Shown: in pieces, positions 6,281 through 13,150 of the stretch
How the letters are laid out: the number at the start of each line of letters is the position of its first letter
Position numbering within the stretch: the stretch's first letter is position 1
DNA from: MWBF01 sp964614645
Lineage (GTDB): Bacteria; Chloroflexota; Anaerolineae; CG2-30-64-16
Direction: 5' to 3'
Length of the DNA: 64,000 nt
Assembly (NCBI GenBank): GCA_964614645.1
Contig: CAZTMA010000005.1
Span: forward strand, 1 to 64,000
Made by a program: the position numbers and the translations under genes
Notes under the pieces: model-generated
Told to the model about the DNA's origin: nothing
Database searches by the model: none
What the model saw: only the letters and a program-made list of their open reading frames with translations

Positions 6281-7891
6281 TCAAGCCGTCCGGTCAAGGA
6301 CGGCCTTAATAAATGCTTTGAACAGCGGATGCGGACGGTTCGGCCGCGAGCGGAACTCCGGATGGAACTGCGTGCCTACCATCCACGGGTGGAGGCTGCG
6401 ATCCAGCTCCGCGATTTCGACCAGCCGGCTGTCGGGCGACAGCCCCGAGAAACAGAGGCCTGCCTGGCTCGCCGGCTCGCGGTAGCGGTTGTTGAACTCC
6501 CACCGGTGGCGATGGCGCTCGCGCACGGCGCTATCCGGCGCATAGGCATCCGCGGCCAGTGACCCGGGCGTGAGCACGCACGGCCACAGCCCCAGCCGCA
6601 TCGTCCCGCCCATGTCCTCGATGCCTTCCTGGTCCGGCATGAGGCTGATGACGGGAGCAGGCGTCTTGGGATTGAACTCGGTGCTGTTCGCCTCTGCATG
6701 GCCGAGCACGTTGCGGACGAACTCGATGCACATCACCTGCATCCCCAGGCAGAGGCCGAAGTAAGGGATGCGGTTCTCGCGCGCGTAGCGGGCCGCGTTG
6801 ATCTTGCCCTGGACCCCGCGCTCACCGAAGCCGCCGGGCACGATGACGCCCTGGACGCCCGCCAGCCGGTCTATGCCGCCCGGCCGTTCGAGCGACTCGG
6901 AGTGAACCCACTCGATCTCGAGGTCATGGTCCCATGCCCAAGCCGCATGGCGCAGCGCCTCACGCACGCTCATGTACGCGTCTTCCAGCTCGACGTACTT
7001 GCCGACCAGCGCAATCCTCACGCTAGGCTTGGGCTTGGCGATCTGCGCCACCAGTGCGCGCCACTCGGCCAGGTCCGGGCCGGTCGTGTTCAGCTCCAGT
7101 CGCTCCGCGATGAAGTCCGCGACGCCCTCATCTTCGAGCATCAGCGGCACCTCGTAGATGCTGGACGCAGTATACGCGGGGACGACCGCGCGGCGCTCCA
7201 CGTCGGTGAACAACGCAATCTTCTCGCGCACGCTCTGGCTGACCTCAACATCCGAGCGGCAGACAATCATGTCCGGCTGGATGCCGATGCTGCGCAGCTC
7301 GCGAACGCTGTGTTGGGTCGGCTTGGTCTTCAGCTCGTTGGACCCTGACAGCCACGGCAGCAACGTGACGTGAATGTAGAAGGTCTTAGCACGGCCGACA
7401 TCCTTGCGCATCTGACGGATGGCTTCGAGGAAGGGCTGGCTCTCGATGTCGCCCACCGTCCCACCGACTTCCACGATGACCACATCGGGGTCGCCATGTC
7501 GCGCAGCGTCCTGGATGTGCCGCTTGATCTCGTTGGTCACGTGCGGGATGACCTGGATGGTGCCGCCCAGATAGTCGCCGTGGCGTTCGCGCGCCAGCAC
7601 GCTGCTGTAAATCTGGCCGGTCGTGACGTTGTTGGCTTTGAGCAGGTTCTCGTCGATGAACCGCTCGTAATGGCCCAGGTCGAGATCGGTCTCAGCGCCG
7701 TCGTCCGTGACGAACACCTCGCCGTGCTGGTAGGGCGACATCGTTCCCGGATCGACGTTCAGATAGGGGTCGAGCTTCTGGATGGAGACGCGCACCCCGC
7801 GACTCTTGAGCAGCCGGCCCACCGAGGCTGCGGTGACGCCCTTGCCCAGCCCGCTGACCACGCCGCCCGTCACAAAAATGTAGGCTGTCAC
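6281..7891 (-). CDS. pyrG: CTP synthase
   Basis: Amidates UTP to CTP using glutamine and ATP. At 536 residues it is full length. The N-terminal synthetase domain begins TAYIFVTGGVVSGLGKG, with the ATP-binding Lys17, and contains DDGAETDLDLGHYERF. The C-terminal class I glutamine amidotransferase domain holds the nucleophile Cys381 (FGLCLGMQ) and the His510/Glu512 pair (GTQFHPEF). The start is GTG at 7891 with GGAG about 6 nt before it. That ribosome-binding site lies inside the palindrome CTCCATGGAG, so it may be partly masked. The leader carries a strong terminator at 7911-7945, suggesting control by attenuation. Confidence 0.97.
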   Translation of the reverse strand: MTAYIFVTGGVVSGLGKGVTAASVGRLLKSRGVRVSIQKLDPYLNVDPGTMSPYQHGEVFVTDDGAETDLDLGHYERFIDENLLKANNVTTGQIYSSVLARERHGDYLGGTIQVIPHVTNEIKRHIQDAARHGDPDVVIVEVGGTVGDIESQPFLEAIRQMRKDVGRAKTFYIHVTLLPWLSGSNELKTKPTQHSVRELRSIGIQPDMIVCRSDVEVSQSVREKIALFTDVERRAVVPAYTASSIYEVPLMLEDEGVADFIAERLELNTTGPDLAEWRALVAQIAKPKPSVRIALVGKYVELEDAYMSVREALRHAAWAWDHDLEIEWVHSESLERPGGIDRLAGVQGVIVPGGFGERGVQGKINAARYARENRIPYFGLCLGMQVMCIEFVRNVLGHAEANSTEFNPKTPAPVISLMPDQEGIEDMGGTMRLGLWPCVLTPGSLAADAYAPDSAVRERHRHRWEFNNRYREPASQAGLCFSGLSPDSRLVEIAELDRSLHPWMVGTQFHPEFRSRPNRPHPLFKAFIKAVLDRTA

Positions 7892-7910
7892 ATTGGCTCC
7901 ATGGAGTTAA

Positions 7911-7945
7911 TAAAAAGGAGACACGGACATTACATCCGTGCCTCC
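7911..7945 (-). terminator. Intrinsic terminator in the pyrG leader (probable attenuator)
   Basis: On the minus strand an 11-bp stem (GGAGGCACGGA / TCCGTGTCTCC, one G-U pair) is followed directly by TTTTTATT. It ends 19 nt before the pyrG start codon and lies downstream of the promoter at 8045-8073, so it can only act on pyrG itself. Confidence 0.8.
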
Positions 7946-8044
7946 GGCGCGCTAAACGAAATCCCGGCTCAATGTCGGAAACTTGAGAATCATCCGCAGC
8001 GAGATGGCTGCCTGTCGAATACCTTGCGAGTGCATAGCAGGTAG

Positions 8045-8073
8045 AATATACCACAAATCGCCCGAATCACCAA
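8045..8073 (-). promoter_or_regulatory. Probable pyrG promoter
   Basis: On the minus strand TTGGTG (8068-8073) and TATATT (8045-8050) are spaced by 17 bp. It lies just past the stop codon of the upstream RNA methyltransferase and gives a leader of about 145 nt. Confidence 0.6.
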
Positions 8074-8087
8074 CAAAAACGCGGCCG

Positions 8088-8900
8088 CTATCCTGTCCAG
8101 TTCTCCCGCAGCCACGCGTACATCAGCACCCCGCCTGCAATGGAGACGTTGAGCGACTCGGCTTTGCCCGTCATCGGCAGGTGCGCCAACTTGTGGACGT
8201 GCGCGGCGACATCCGGCGAGAGGCCGCGCGCCTCGTTGCCCAGCACCAGCGCGACGTTCCCCTGCCACAACCCCTCGCCCCAGGGCTTGCCTGCGTGCGT
8301 GCCCGCGCCGACGGGCTGCACCCTGCGCTCCGCCAGCCAGCGGAACAGCGCGGCCACGTCGCCCGTGCGAATGACGGGCAGATTGAACAGCGAGCCCATG
8401 CTTGCGCGCAGCGTCTTCGGGTCGTAGAGGTCCACGCCCGGCTCGATCTGCACGACCGCGGCCGCGCCGACCGCGTCCGCGGTGCGCACGAGCGTGCCCA
8501 GGTTGCCGGGGTCCTGCAGCCGGTCCAGCACGACGACGAGCGCAGGCTGCACCAGCCGGACCGCGTCAAGCTGGACGTCGGGCAGGGCGAAGGTTGCCAG
8601 CAGCCCGCCGGCCATCTCACGCTCGGCCAGCGCGTCCATCACCGCAGGCGCGACGCGCAGGAGAGTGGCCGGACTGCGCCGGAAGCGTTCAAGGAGCGCA
8701 GGCGCCGCCTTGCCCGCCATCCGCTCCTCGCAGTAGAAGACCGTATCGGGCTGCGCGCCGCCGTCCAGCGCCATGTGGAGCAGTTGCAGTCCCTCGACGA
8801 GGAAGCGGCCCTGCTGCTCACGGTGCTTCCGCTGCGCCAGCTTGCGCGCCTCGACCACGTGCCGGTTGGCCGTGCTGGTGATGGTGAGTTCGGATGACAT
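8088..8900 (-). CDS. TrmH/SpoU-family RNA 2'-O-methyltransferase
   Basis: A 270-residue SPOUT-class enzyme that methylates ribose 2'-OH groups in rRNA or tRNA using SAM. The N-terminal substrate-binding domain (FLVEGLQLLHMALDGG) resembles 23S rRNA methyltransferases of the YsgA/RlmB group. The three SpoU motifs are present: DPGNLGTLVRTADAVGA, LGNEARGLSPDV and PMTGKAESLNVSIAGGVL, the last forming the trefoil knot that binds SAM. The ATG at 8900 has no ribosome-binding site. The sequence immediately upstream is the left arm of the inverted repeat at 8901-9053. The RNA target cannot be told from sequence. Confidence 0.9.
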   Translation of the reverse strand: MSSELTITSTANRHVVEARKLAQRKHREQQGRFLVEGLQLLHMALDGGAQPDTVFYCEERMAGKAAPALLERFRRSPATLLRVAPAVMDALAEREMAGGLLATFALPDVQLDAVRLVQPALVVVLDRLQDPGNLGTLVRTADAVGAAAVVQIEPGVDLYDPKTLRASMGSLFNLPVIRTGDVAALFRWLAERRVQPVGAGTHAGKPWGEGLWQGNVALVLGNEARGLSPDVAAHVHKLAHLPMTGKAESLNVSIAGGVLMYAWLRENWTG

Positions 8901-9053
8901 AATAGAACGCTGATAACGCTGATTGGACTGATTGACGCTGATTTTTTGTATTTCGATAGCGGTTCAAGGATACCACTTTTCCATCTGCCTGTCAGATAAA
9001 CCACCAGGATGATCAGTGTATATCAGTTCGATCAGTTCGATCAGCGTTCTATT
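8901..9053. repeat. Inverted-repeat element with perfect 14-bp ends and nonad sub-repeats
   Basis: The ends are perfect inverted copies: AATAGAACGCTGAT (8901-8914) and ATCAGCGTTCTATT (9040-9053). Inside the left arm AACGCTGAT recurs with variants (GGACTGATT, GACGCTGAT). Inside the right arm GATCAGTTC is repeated. The element fills the gap between two divergent genes and supplies the sequence next to the start codon of the methyltransferase. Confidence 0.7.
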
Positions 9054-9080
9054 CCTACCCACCCTTCCGAACAGATGTGG

Positions 9081-9086
9081 TATAAT
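9081..9086 (+). promoter_or_regulatory. TATAAT -10 element before the DinG-like gene
   Basis: A perfect TATAAT preceded by TGTGG lies 46 bp before the chosen start. No good -35 hexamer is seen at 16-18 bp. A near-perfect GC-rich palindrome (GCGCGGGCTCC/GGAGCCGCGC) follows at about 9092-9118 in the presumed leader. Confidence 0.5.
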
Positions 9087-9131
9087 GCCGCGGCGCGGGC
9101 TCCGACCGGAGCCGCGCACGATTTCTGCTCT

Positions 9132-12110
9132 ATGCTGGAGGGCCTGTTGCCCCGCACCTACGTTGCCATCGACCTGGAAACAACCGGGCTGAGCGCCGAG
9201 CGCGATGCCATCATCGAGGTGGGCGCGGTCAAGTTTCGTGACGGTGAGATCATCGACGAGTTCGGCAGCCTGGTCAACCCGGGCCGGCCCATCCCGCCCG
9301 AAATCACGATGATTACCGGCATCGCGGACCGCCATGTTGCGAACGCACCGCGCTTCAGCCACGTTGCCAACGACTTCATGCGCTTCGTCGGCAGCAGCCC
9401 CGTGGTCGGCCACAACGTGGGATTTGACCTCGGATTCCTGCGCGGGCAGGGCCTCCTGACCGAGAACGTCGGCCTGGATAGCTGGGAGCTGGCGACCATC
9501 CTGCTCCCCTCCCTGCCGGGCTACAGTCTTGCTGCGCTGGCGGAGCGGTTCGACATCCGCTCGCCCAGCCAGCACCGCGCGCTGGACGACGCGCGCGCGA
9601 CGGGCAAGCTCTTTGCGCTGCTTTGCGACGAAGCCGCGCGGCTGCCCCAGGCCGTACTACTCGAGATCAACCGGCTGACCGCGGGCAGTGACTGGCCGCC
9701 GGCCGTGGTGTTTGGTGAGGCGCTGACCACGCTGGGCATCCTGCGCGTGCCGCGCGAGGAGATCCCCCTGCCGGAGATCGCCCCGGCCAGCCCGCTCTAT
9801 CAGCCCTGGCGGATGCCGGAGCCACTCACCGCCGCCGAGACGCCTGAGCCAGTGGATGTGGATGAACTGGCCGACATCCTGCAGCCGGGCGGCGCGCTGA
9901 GCCAGGCGTTCCCCGGCTACGAGTACCGCCCGCCCCAGGTCGAGATGATGCAGGCCGTGGCCGAAGCGTTTAACCAGGGCCATCACCTGCTGGCGGAAGC
10001 AGGCACCGGCACGGGCAAGTCGCTCGCCTACCTGCTGCCCGCGCTGGCCTTTGCGGTCAGGAACAACGAGCGGGTGGTCATCAGCACCAACACCATCAAC
10101 CTGCAGGACCAGCTCTTCAAGAAGGACTTGCCCGACCTGCAGCGCGTGGTGGCCCGCAACCTAAGCGACGAGCCCACGGGCATCCCCTTCCCGCGCTTCG
10201 ACCCGAATCGCGAGGGCTTCCGTGCGGTCCTGCTGAAGGGACGCAGCAACTACCTCTGCCCGCGGCGCTTCAGCGCGCTCAAAGCGCGGCCCAACCTGTC
10301 GCACGACGAGCTGCGCGGCATTACGCGCATCCTGGCCTGGCTGCCGCGCACGAAGACCGGCGACCAAAGCGAACTTTCGCTGCCACTGCCGTCGGACCGC
10401 TTCGTGTGGAGCCAGGTCTCCGCGGAGAACGAGGGCTGCAGCCTCACGCGCTGCCAGAGCGAAATGAACGGCCGCTGCTTTTTCTACCGCGTGCGTAAGG
10501 CAGCCGAGGCCGCGCATGTCATCGTAGTCAACCATGCCCTGCTGATGGCCGACATCGCGACAGAAAACCGCGTCCTGCCGGAGTACCGCCGGCTCATCGT
10601 GGACGAGGCGCACCACCTGGAGGACGCGGTCACCGACCAGCTCAGCTTCAAGGTCGACGCGTTCGCGATGCGCCAGTTGTTCTATGTCCTCTACAGCCAG
10701 CCGAGCACGACCGCCGTAGCCCGGGCGAGCGGCAGCCGCATGCGCACCGGTGGCCGCGCTGCGCCGGTGGCTGCATCGGCCACTGCGCGTGCCAGCGGAC
10801 TGCTGCCGGAGCTGCTGACGCTGTTGCGCGCCAGCCTGACTGACGCGGACTTCAGCCGCTTCCGCGAGCCGATCATCCGCCTGCACGGCGATGTCGAGGC
10901 GGTCTACGCGCGGCTGGACAATTTCTGGGAAGTGCTCGACGATTTCGTACAGGAGATGGTCCCACGCGGGCAGACCAACGAATATGACCTGCGGCTGCGC
11001 GTCACGCCGGCCACCCGCAGCCAACCGCTGTGGGTCGATATCGAGGTCGCGTGGGACAACCTCGGCATCGTCTGGAGCACGCTTATCAAGCACCTGGAAG
11101 ACTTGAAGGAGGACCTGGCCCGGCCCGCAGCCAATCGTGAAGACCTGGCCTCGCTGCACGAGGAGTTTTCCGGCGCCATCCTGCAGCTCACAGAGACGCA
11201 CGCCCAGATGGAAACCTGGGTGATGAAGCCCGATGCGGGCAGCGTCTACTGGATGGAGGTCAGCACGGGCGAGCGGCAAGGCAAGCGCGTTACGCTGCGC
11301 TCCGCGCCGCTGCACGTGGGGCCGCTCGTCCAGGATCACATCCTGTTCAAGAATGAGACGGTGGTGCTCACTTCGGCCACGCTGCGCACCGCAGGCACGT
11401 TCGATTACCTGCGCGACCGGCTGTCTGCCCACGACGCGGACACAGCTACGGTCGGCTCGCCGTTCGACTACAAGGCCTGCACCCTGCTCTACCTGCCCGC
11501 CGACCTGCCGGAGCCGAACGCGCCCGGCTACCAGACTGCGGTCGAGCAGACCTTGATCGGGCTGGCGAAGGCGCTCGACGGGCGGACCCTGGCGCTATTC
11601 ACCTCATACGCGCAGCTCAGGCGCACCGCGCAGGCCATCATGCCCGCGCTCACGCAGGCGGGCATCACCGTGCTGAGCCAAGCCAGCGGCGGCTCGCGTC
11701 ACCAGATGCTCGAAACCTTCAAGGCCAACGATCGGACCGTGCTCCTCGGCACGCGCAGTTTCTGGGAAGGCGTGGACGTGGTCGGCTCCGCACTCAGCGC
11801 GCTGGTGCTGGTGCGCCTGCCATTCGCGGTGCCGACCGACCCCATCGTGGCCGCGCGCAGCGAGACCTTCGACGATCCGTTCTACAACTACCAGGTGCCG
11901 GAGGCCATCCTGCGCTTCCGCCAGGGCTTTGGCCGCCTCATCCGCAGCAAGACCGACCGCGGGGTCGTGGTCGTCCTCGACAAGCGCCTGACCTCCAAAA
12001 GCTATGGTCACCTGTTCCTGGACTCGCTGCCCGAGTGCACCGTGCACAAGGGCCCGCTGATGAACCTGCCCGCCGCCGCGAAGGCGTGGGTGGACGACGC
12101 GACGGGGTGA
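9132..12110 (+). CDS. dinG: Exonuclease-DinG helicase fusion
   Basis: A 992-residue protein. Residues 8-170 form a DnaQ-type 3'-5' exonuclease with DEDD residues visible: Asp14 and Glu16 in DLETTG, an HNVGFD block near 94-99, and HRALDDAR near 148. The rest is an XPD/DinG-type superfamily 2 helicase with Walker A AGTGTGKS (about 292-299) and the DEAH box VDEAHH (about 490). Between them lie four cysteines in NYLCPRR, NEGCSLTRC and GRCFF, arranged as in iron-sulfur-cluster DinG. It probably unwinds and trims DNA during repair or R-loop removal. The ATG at 9132 was chosen because residues of a longer in-frame start at 9009 derive from the repeat. No strong ribosome-binding site is visible. Confidence 0.92.
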   Translation: MLEGLLPRTYVAIDLETTGLSAERDAIIEVGAVKFRDGEIIDEFGSLVNPGRPIPPEITMITGIADRHVANAPRFSHVANDFMRFVGSSPVVGHNVGFDLGFLRGQGLLTENVGLDSWELATILLPSLPGYSLAALAERFDIRSPSQHRALDDARATGKLFALLCDEAARLPQAVLLEINRLTAGSDWPPAVVFGEALTTLGILRVPREEIPLPEIAPASPLYQPWRMPEPLTAAETPEPVDVDELADILQPGGALSQAFPGYEYRPPQVEMMQAVAEAFNQGHHLLAEAGTGTGKSLAYLLPALAFAVRNNERVVISTNTINLQDQLFKKDLPDLQRVVARNLSDEPTGIPFPRFDPNREGFRAVLLKGRSNYLCPRRFSALKARPNLSHDELRGITRILAWLPRTKTGDQSELSLPLPSDRFVWSQVSAENEGCSLTRCQSEMNGRCFFYRVRKAAEAAHVIVVNHALLMADIATENRVLPEYRRLIVDEAHHLEDAVTDQLSFKVDAFAMRQLFYVLYSQPSTTAVARASGSRMRTGGRAAPVAASATARASGLLPELLTLLRASLTDADFSRFREPIIRLHGDVEAVYARLDNFWEVLDDFVQEMVPRGQTNEYDLRLRVTPATRSQPLWVDIEVAWDNLGIVWSTLIKHLEDLKEDLARPAANREDLASLHEEFSGAILQLTETHAQMETWVMKPDAGSVYWMEVSTGERQGKRVTLRSAPLHVGPLVQDHILFKNETVVLTSATLRTAGTFDYLRDRLSAHDADTATVGSPFDYKACTLLYLPADLPEPNAPGYQTAVEQTLIGLAKALDGRTLALFTSYAQLRRTAQAIMPALTQAGITVLSQASGGSRHQMLETFKANDRTVLLGTRSFWEGVDVVGSALSALVLVRLPFAVPTDPIVAARSETFDDPFYNYQVPEAILRFRQGFGRLIRSKTDRGVVVVLDKRLTSKSYGHLFLDSLPECTVHKGPLMNLPAAAKAWVDDATG

Positions 12111-12152
12111 ACGGGTGACAAGGTGAAGAGGTGAACAGGAGAACAGGTGAGG
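12104..12152. repeat. Octad tandem repeat (ggtgaaca type)
   Basis: About six degenerate copies of an 8-bp unit follow each other (GGTGAAC, GGTGACAA, GGTGAAGA, GGTGAACA, GGAGAACA, GGTGAGGA). They start at the stop codon of the DinG-like gene. Confidence 0.65.
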
Positions 12153-12153
12153 A

Positions 12154-12175
12154 GTTCGCATCCTCAGATGCGAAC
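12154..12175. repeat. Palindrome with core CGCATCCTCAGATGCG
   Basis: A perfect 9-bp stem (GTTCGCATC/GATGCGAAC) with loop CTCA. The 16-base core reappears exactly, on the opposite strand, at 26399-26414, which marks an interspersed palindromic repeat family. Confidence 0.7.
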
Positions 12176-12210
12176 AGCCTCCACGGATTCCTGCCCATCG
12201 CCCATCATAT

Positions 12211-12239
12211 TTGACACAACCCCCCGGCATCGCTAAAAT
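12211..12239 (+). promoter_or_regulatory. Consensus promoter of efp
   Basis: TTGACA (12211-12216) and TAAAAT (12234-12239) are separated by exactly 17 bp. Transcription would begin near 12246, giving a leader of about 120 nt that contains the hairpin at 12250-12284. Confidence 0.8.
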
Positions 12240-12249
12240 AAACGTTCGC

Positions 12250-12284
12250 AACCTCCGAGGCTCCGTTGGCTCGGAGGTTTTGCC
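12250..12284 (+). terminator. Terminator-like hairpin in the efp leader
   Basis: A 10-bp perfect stem (AACCTCCGAG/CTCGGAGGTT) with a 10-nt loop is followed by TTTTG. It starts almost at the predicted transcription start, so it could also stabilise the 5' end. The U-tract is short. Confidence 0.5.
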
Positions 12285-12364
12285 GCAATCTTTCGCACAG
12301 GTGGGATGCACTCCAGACGACGAAGCGTCAGTGGCTCCCGCCTCAGCCAGGAGCAGTTAGAGCC

Positions 12365-12922
12365 ATGATCGGCGTTCAGGATCTACGCAAGGGAACCACT
12401 TATACCGAAGACAACGAACTCTTTCGAGTGCTTGAGTACTCGCACATCAAGTCGGGCCGCGGCAATGCAACGATCCGCGTGAAGGTGCGCAATGTACGCT
12501 CAGGCTCCACGATGGAAAAGACCTACCCCTCCGGCGGCCGCGTGCAGGATGTTCGGCTGGATCACGCCGAGGTGCAGTATCTCTATCACGAAGGCGACCT
12601 GTACACCTTCATGAACATGGAGACCTACGAGCAGCCGGTGTTGCACGCAAACATGCTGGGTGACGCCGTCAACTTCCTGGTGGATAACATGGTTGCCCAA
12701 CTCGAAAGCTACGAGGGCGAGAATATCAGCATCGAGTTGCCGACGACCGTGGACCTCGAAGTCGTCCAGACCGACCCCGGCTTTGCAGGGGATACGGCTA
12801 CGAACGCGACGAAACCGGCCCGCGTCGCGACCGGCTACCAGGTTAACGTCCCGCTGTTCGTCAACATCGGAGACAAGGTGCGGATTGACACCCGCACGGG
12901 CGAGTATCTGACTCGGGTCTAG
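12365..12922 (+). CDS. efp: Translation elongation factor P
   Basis: Relieves ribosome stalling at polyproline. The 185-residue protein has the KOW-like first domain, an OB domain (VEL-type strand IELPTTVDLEV) and the C-terminal domain ending GDKVRIDTRTGEYLTRV. The residue at the tip of the domain I loop is Arg32 (IKSGRGNAT), where Escherichia coli has the modified Lys34 and Pseudomonas has a rhamnosylated arginine. The usual Pro before the Gly is Ser here. The ATG at 12365 has AGGAG 11 nt upstream. A longer in-frame start at 12266 would run through the leader hairpin. It has its own consensus promoter. Confidence 0.96.
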   Translation: MIGVQDLRKGTTYTEDNELFRVLEYSHIKSGRGNATIRVKVRNVRSGSTMEKTYPSGGRVQDVRLDHAEVQYLYHEGDLYTFMNMETYEQPVLHANMLGDAVNFLVDNMVAQLESYEGENISIELPTTVDLEVVQTDPGFAGDTATNATKPARVATGYQVNVPLFVNIGDKVRIDTRTGEYLTRV

Positions 12923-12991
12923 CCGGATTTTGCGCACAACACCAATCTGGATATAATCATTGTGGTCGGTGCTGCATCAGCCCGGCTGCGT

Positions 12992-13067
12992 GCCACCCTA
13001 GCTCAATCGGCAGAGCAAGCGCTTCGTAAGCGCTAGGTTAACGGTTCAATTCCGTTGGGTGGCTCCA
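12992..13067 (+). tRNA. tRNA-Thr, anticodon CGT
   Basis: A 76-nt cloverleaf with an encoded CCA end. The acceptor stem is GCCACCC/GGGTGGC, the anticodon arm AGCGC-TTCGTAA-GCGCT with anticodon CGT (reads ACG), and the T arm AACGG-TTCAATT-CCGTT. The discriminator base is T. Confidence 0.96.
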
Positions 13068-13075
13068 TGTGACGG

Positions 13076-13140
13076 CCCTGACCCGCCCGTCCGCCCCGGC
13101 CTTGCCGGTCGTGCGAGGGGGGTCGGGGTCTCTTGTTTTT
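13076..13140 (+). terminator. Probable terminator after tRNA-Thr
   Basis: CCCTGACCC (13076-13084) pairs with GGGTCGGGG (13120-13128), enclosing an inner CCGG/CCGG hairpin, and is followed by TCTCTTGTTTTT. The pairing is imperfect but the U-tract is good. Confidence 0.5.
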
Positions 13141-13150
13141 CCGAGCCACT

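Noticed and set aside
9009..9131. N-terminal extension of the DinG-like protein
   Set aside because: The extra residues (ISVYQFDQFDQ) are a translation of the inverted repeat and precede the TATAAT element, so they are probably not transcribed as coding sequence.
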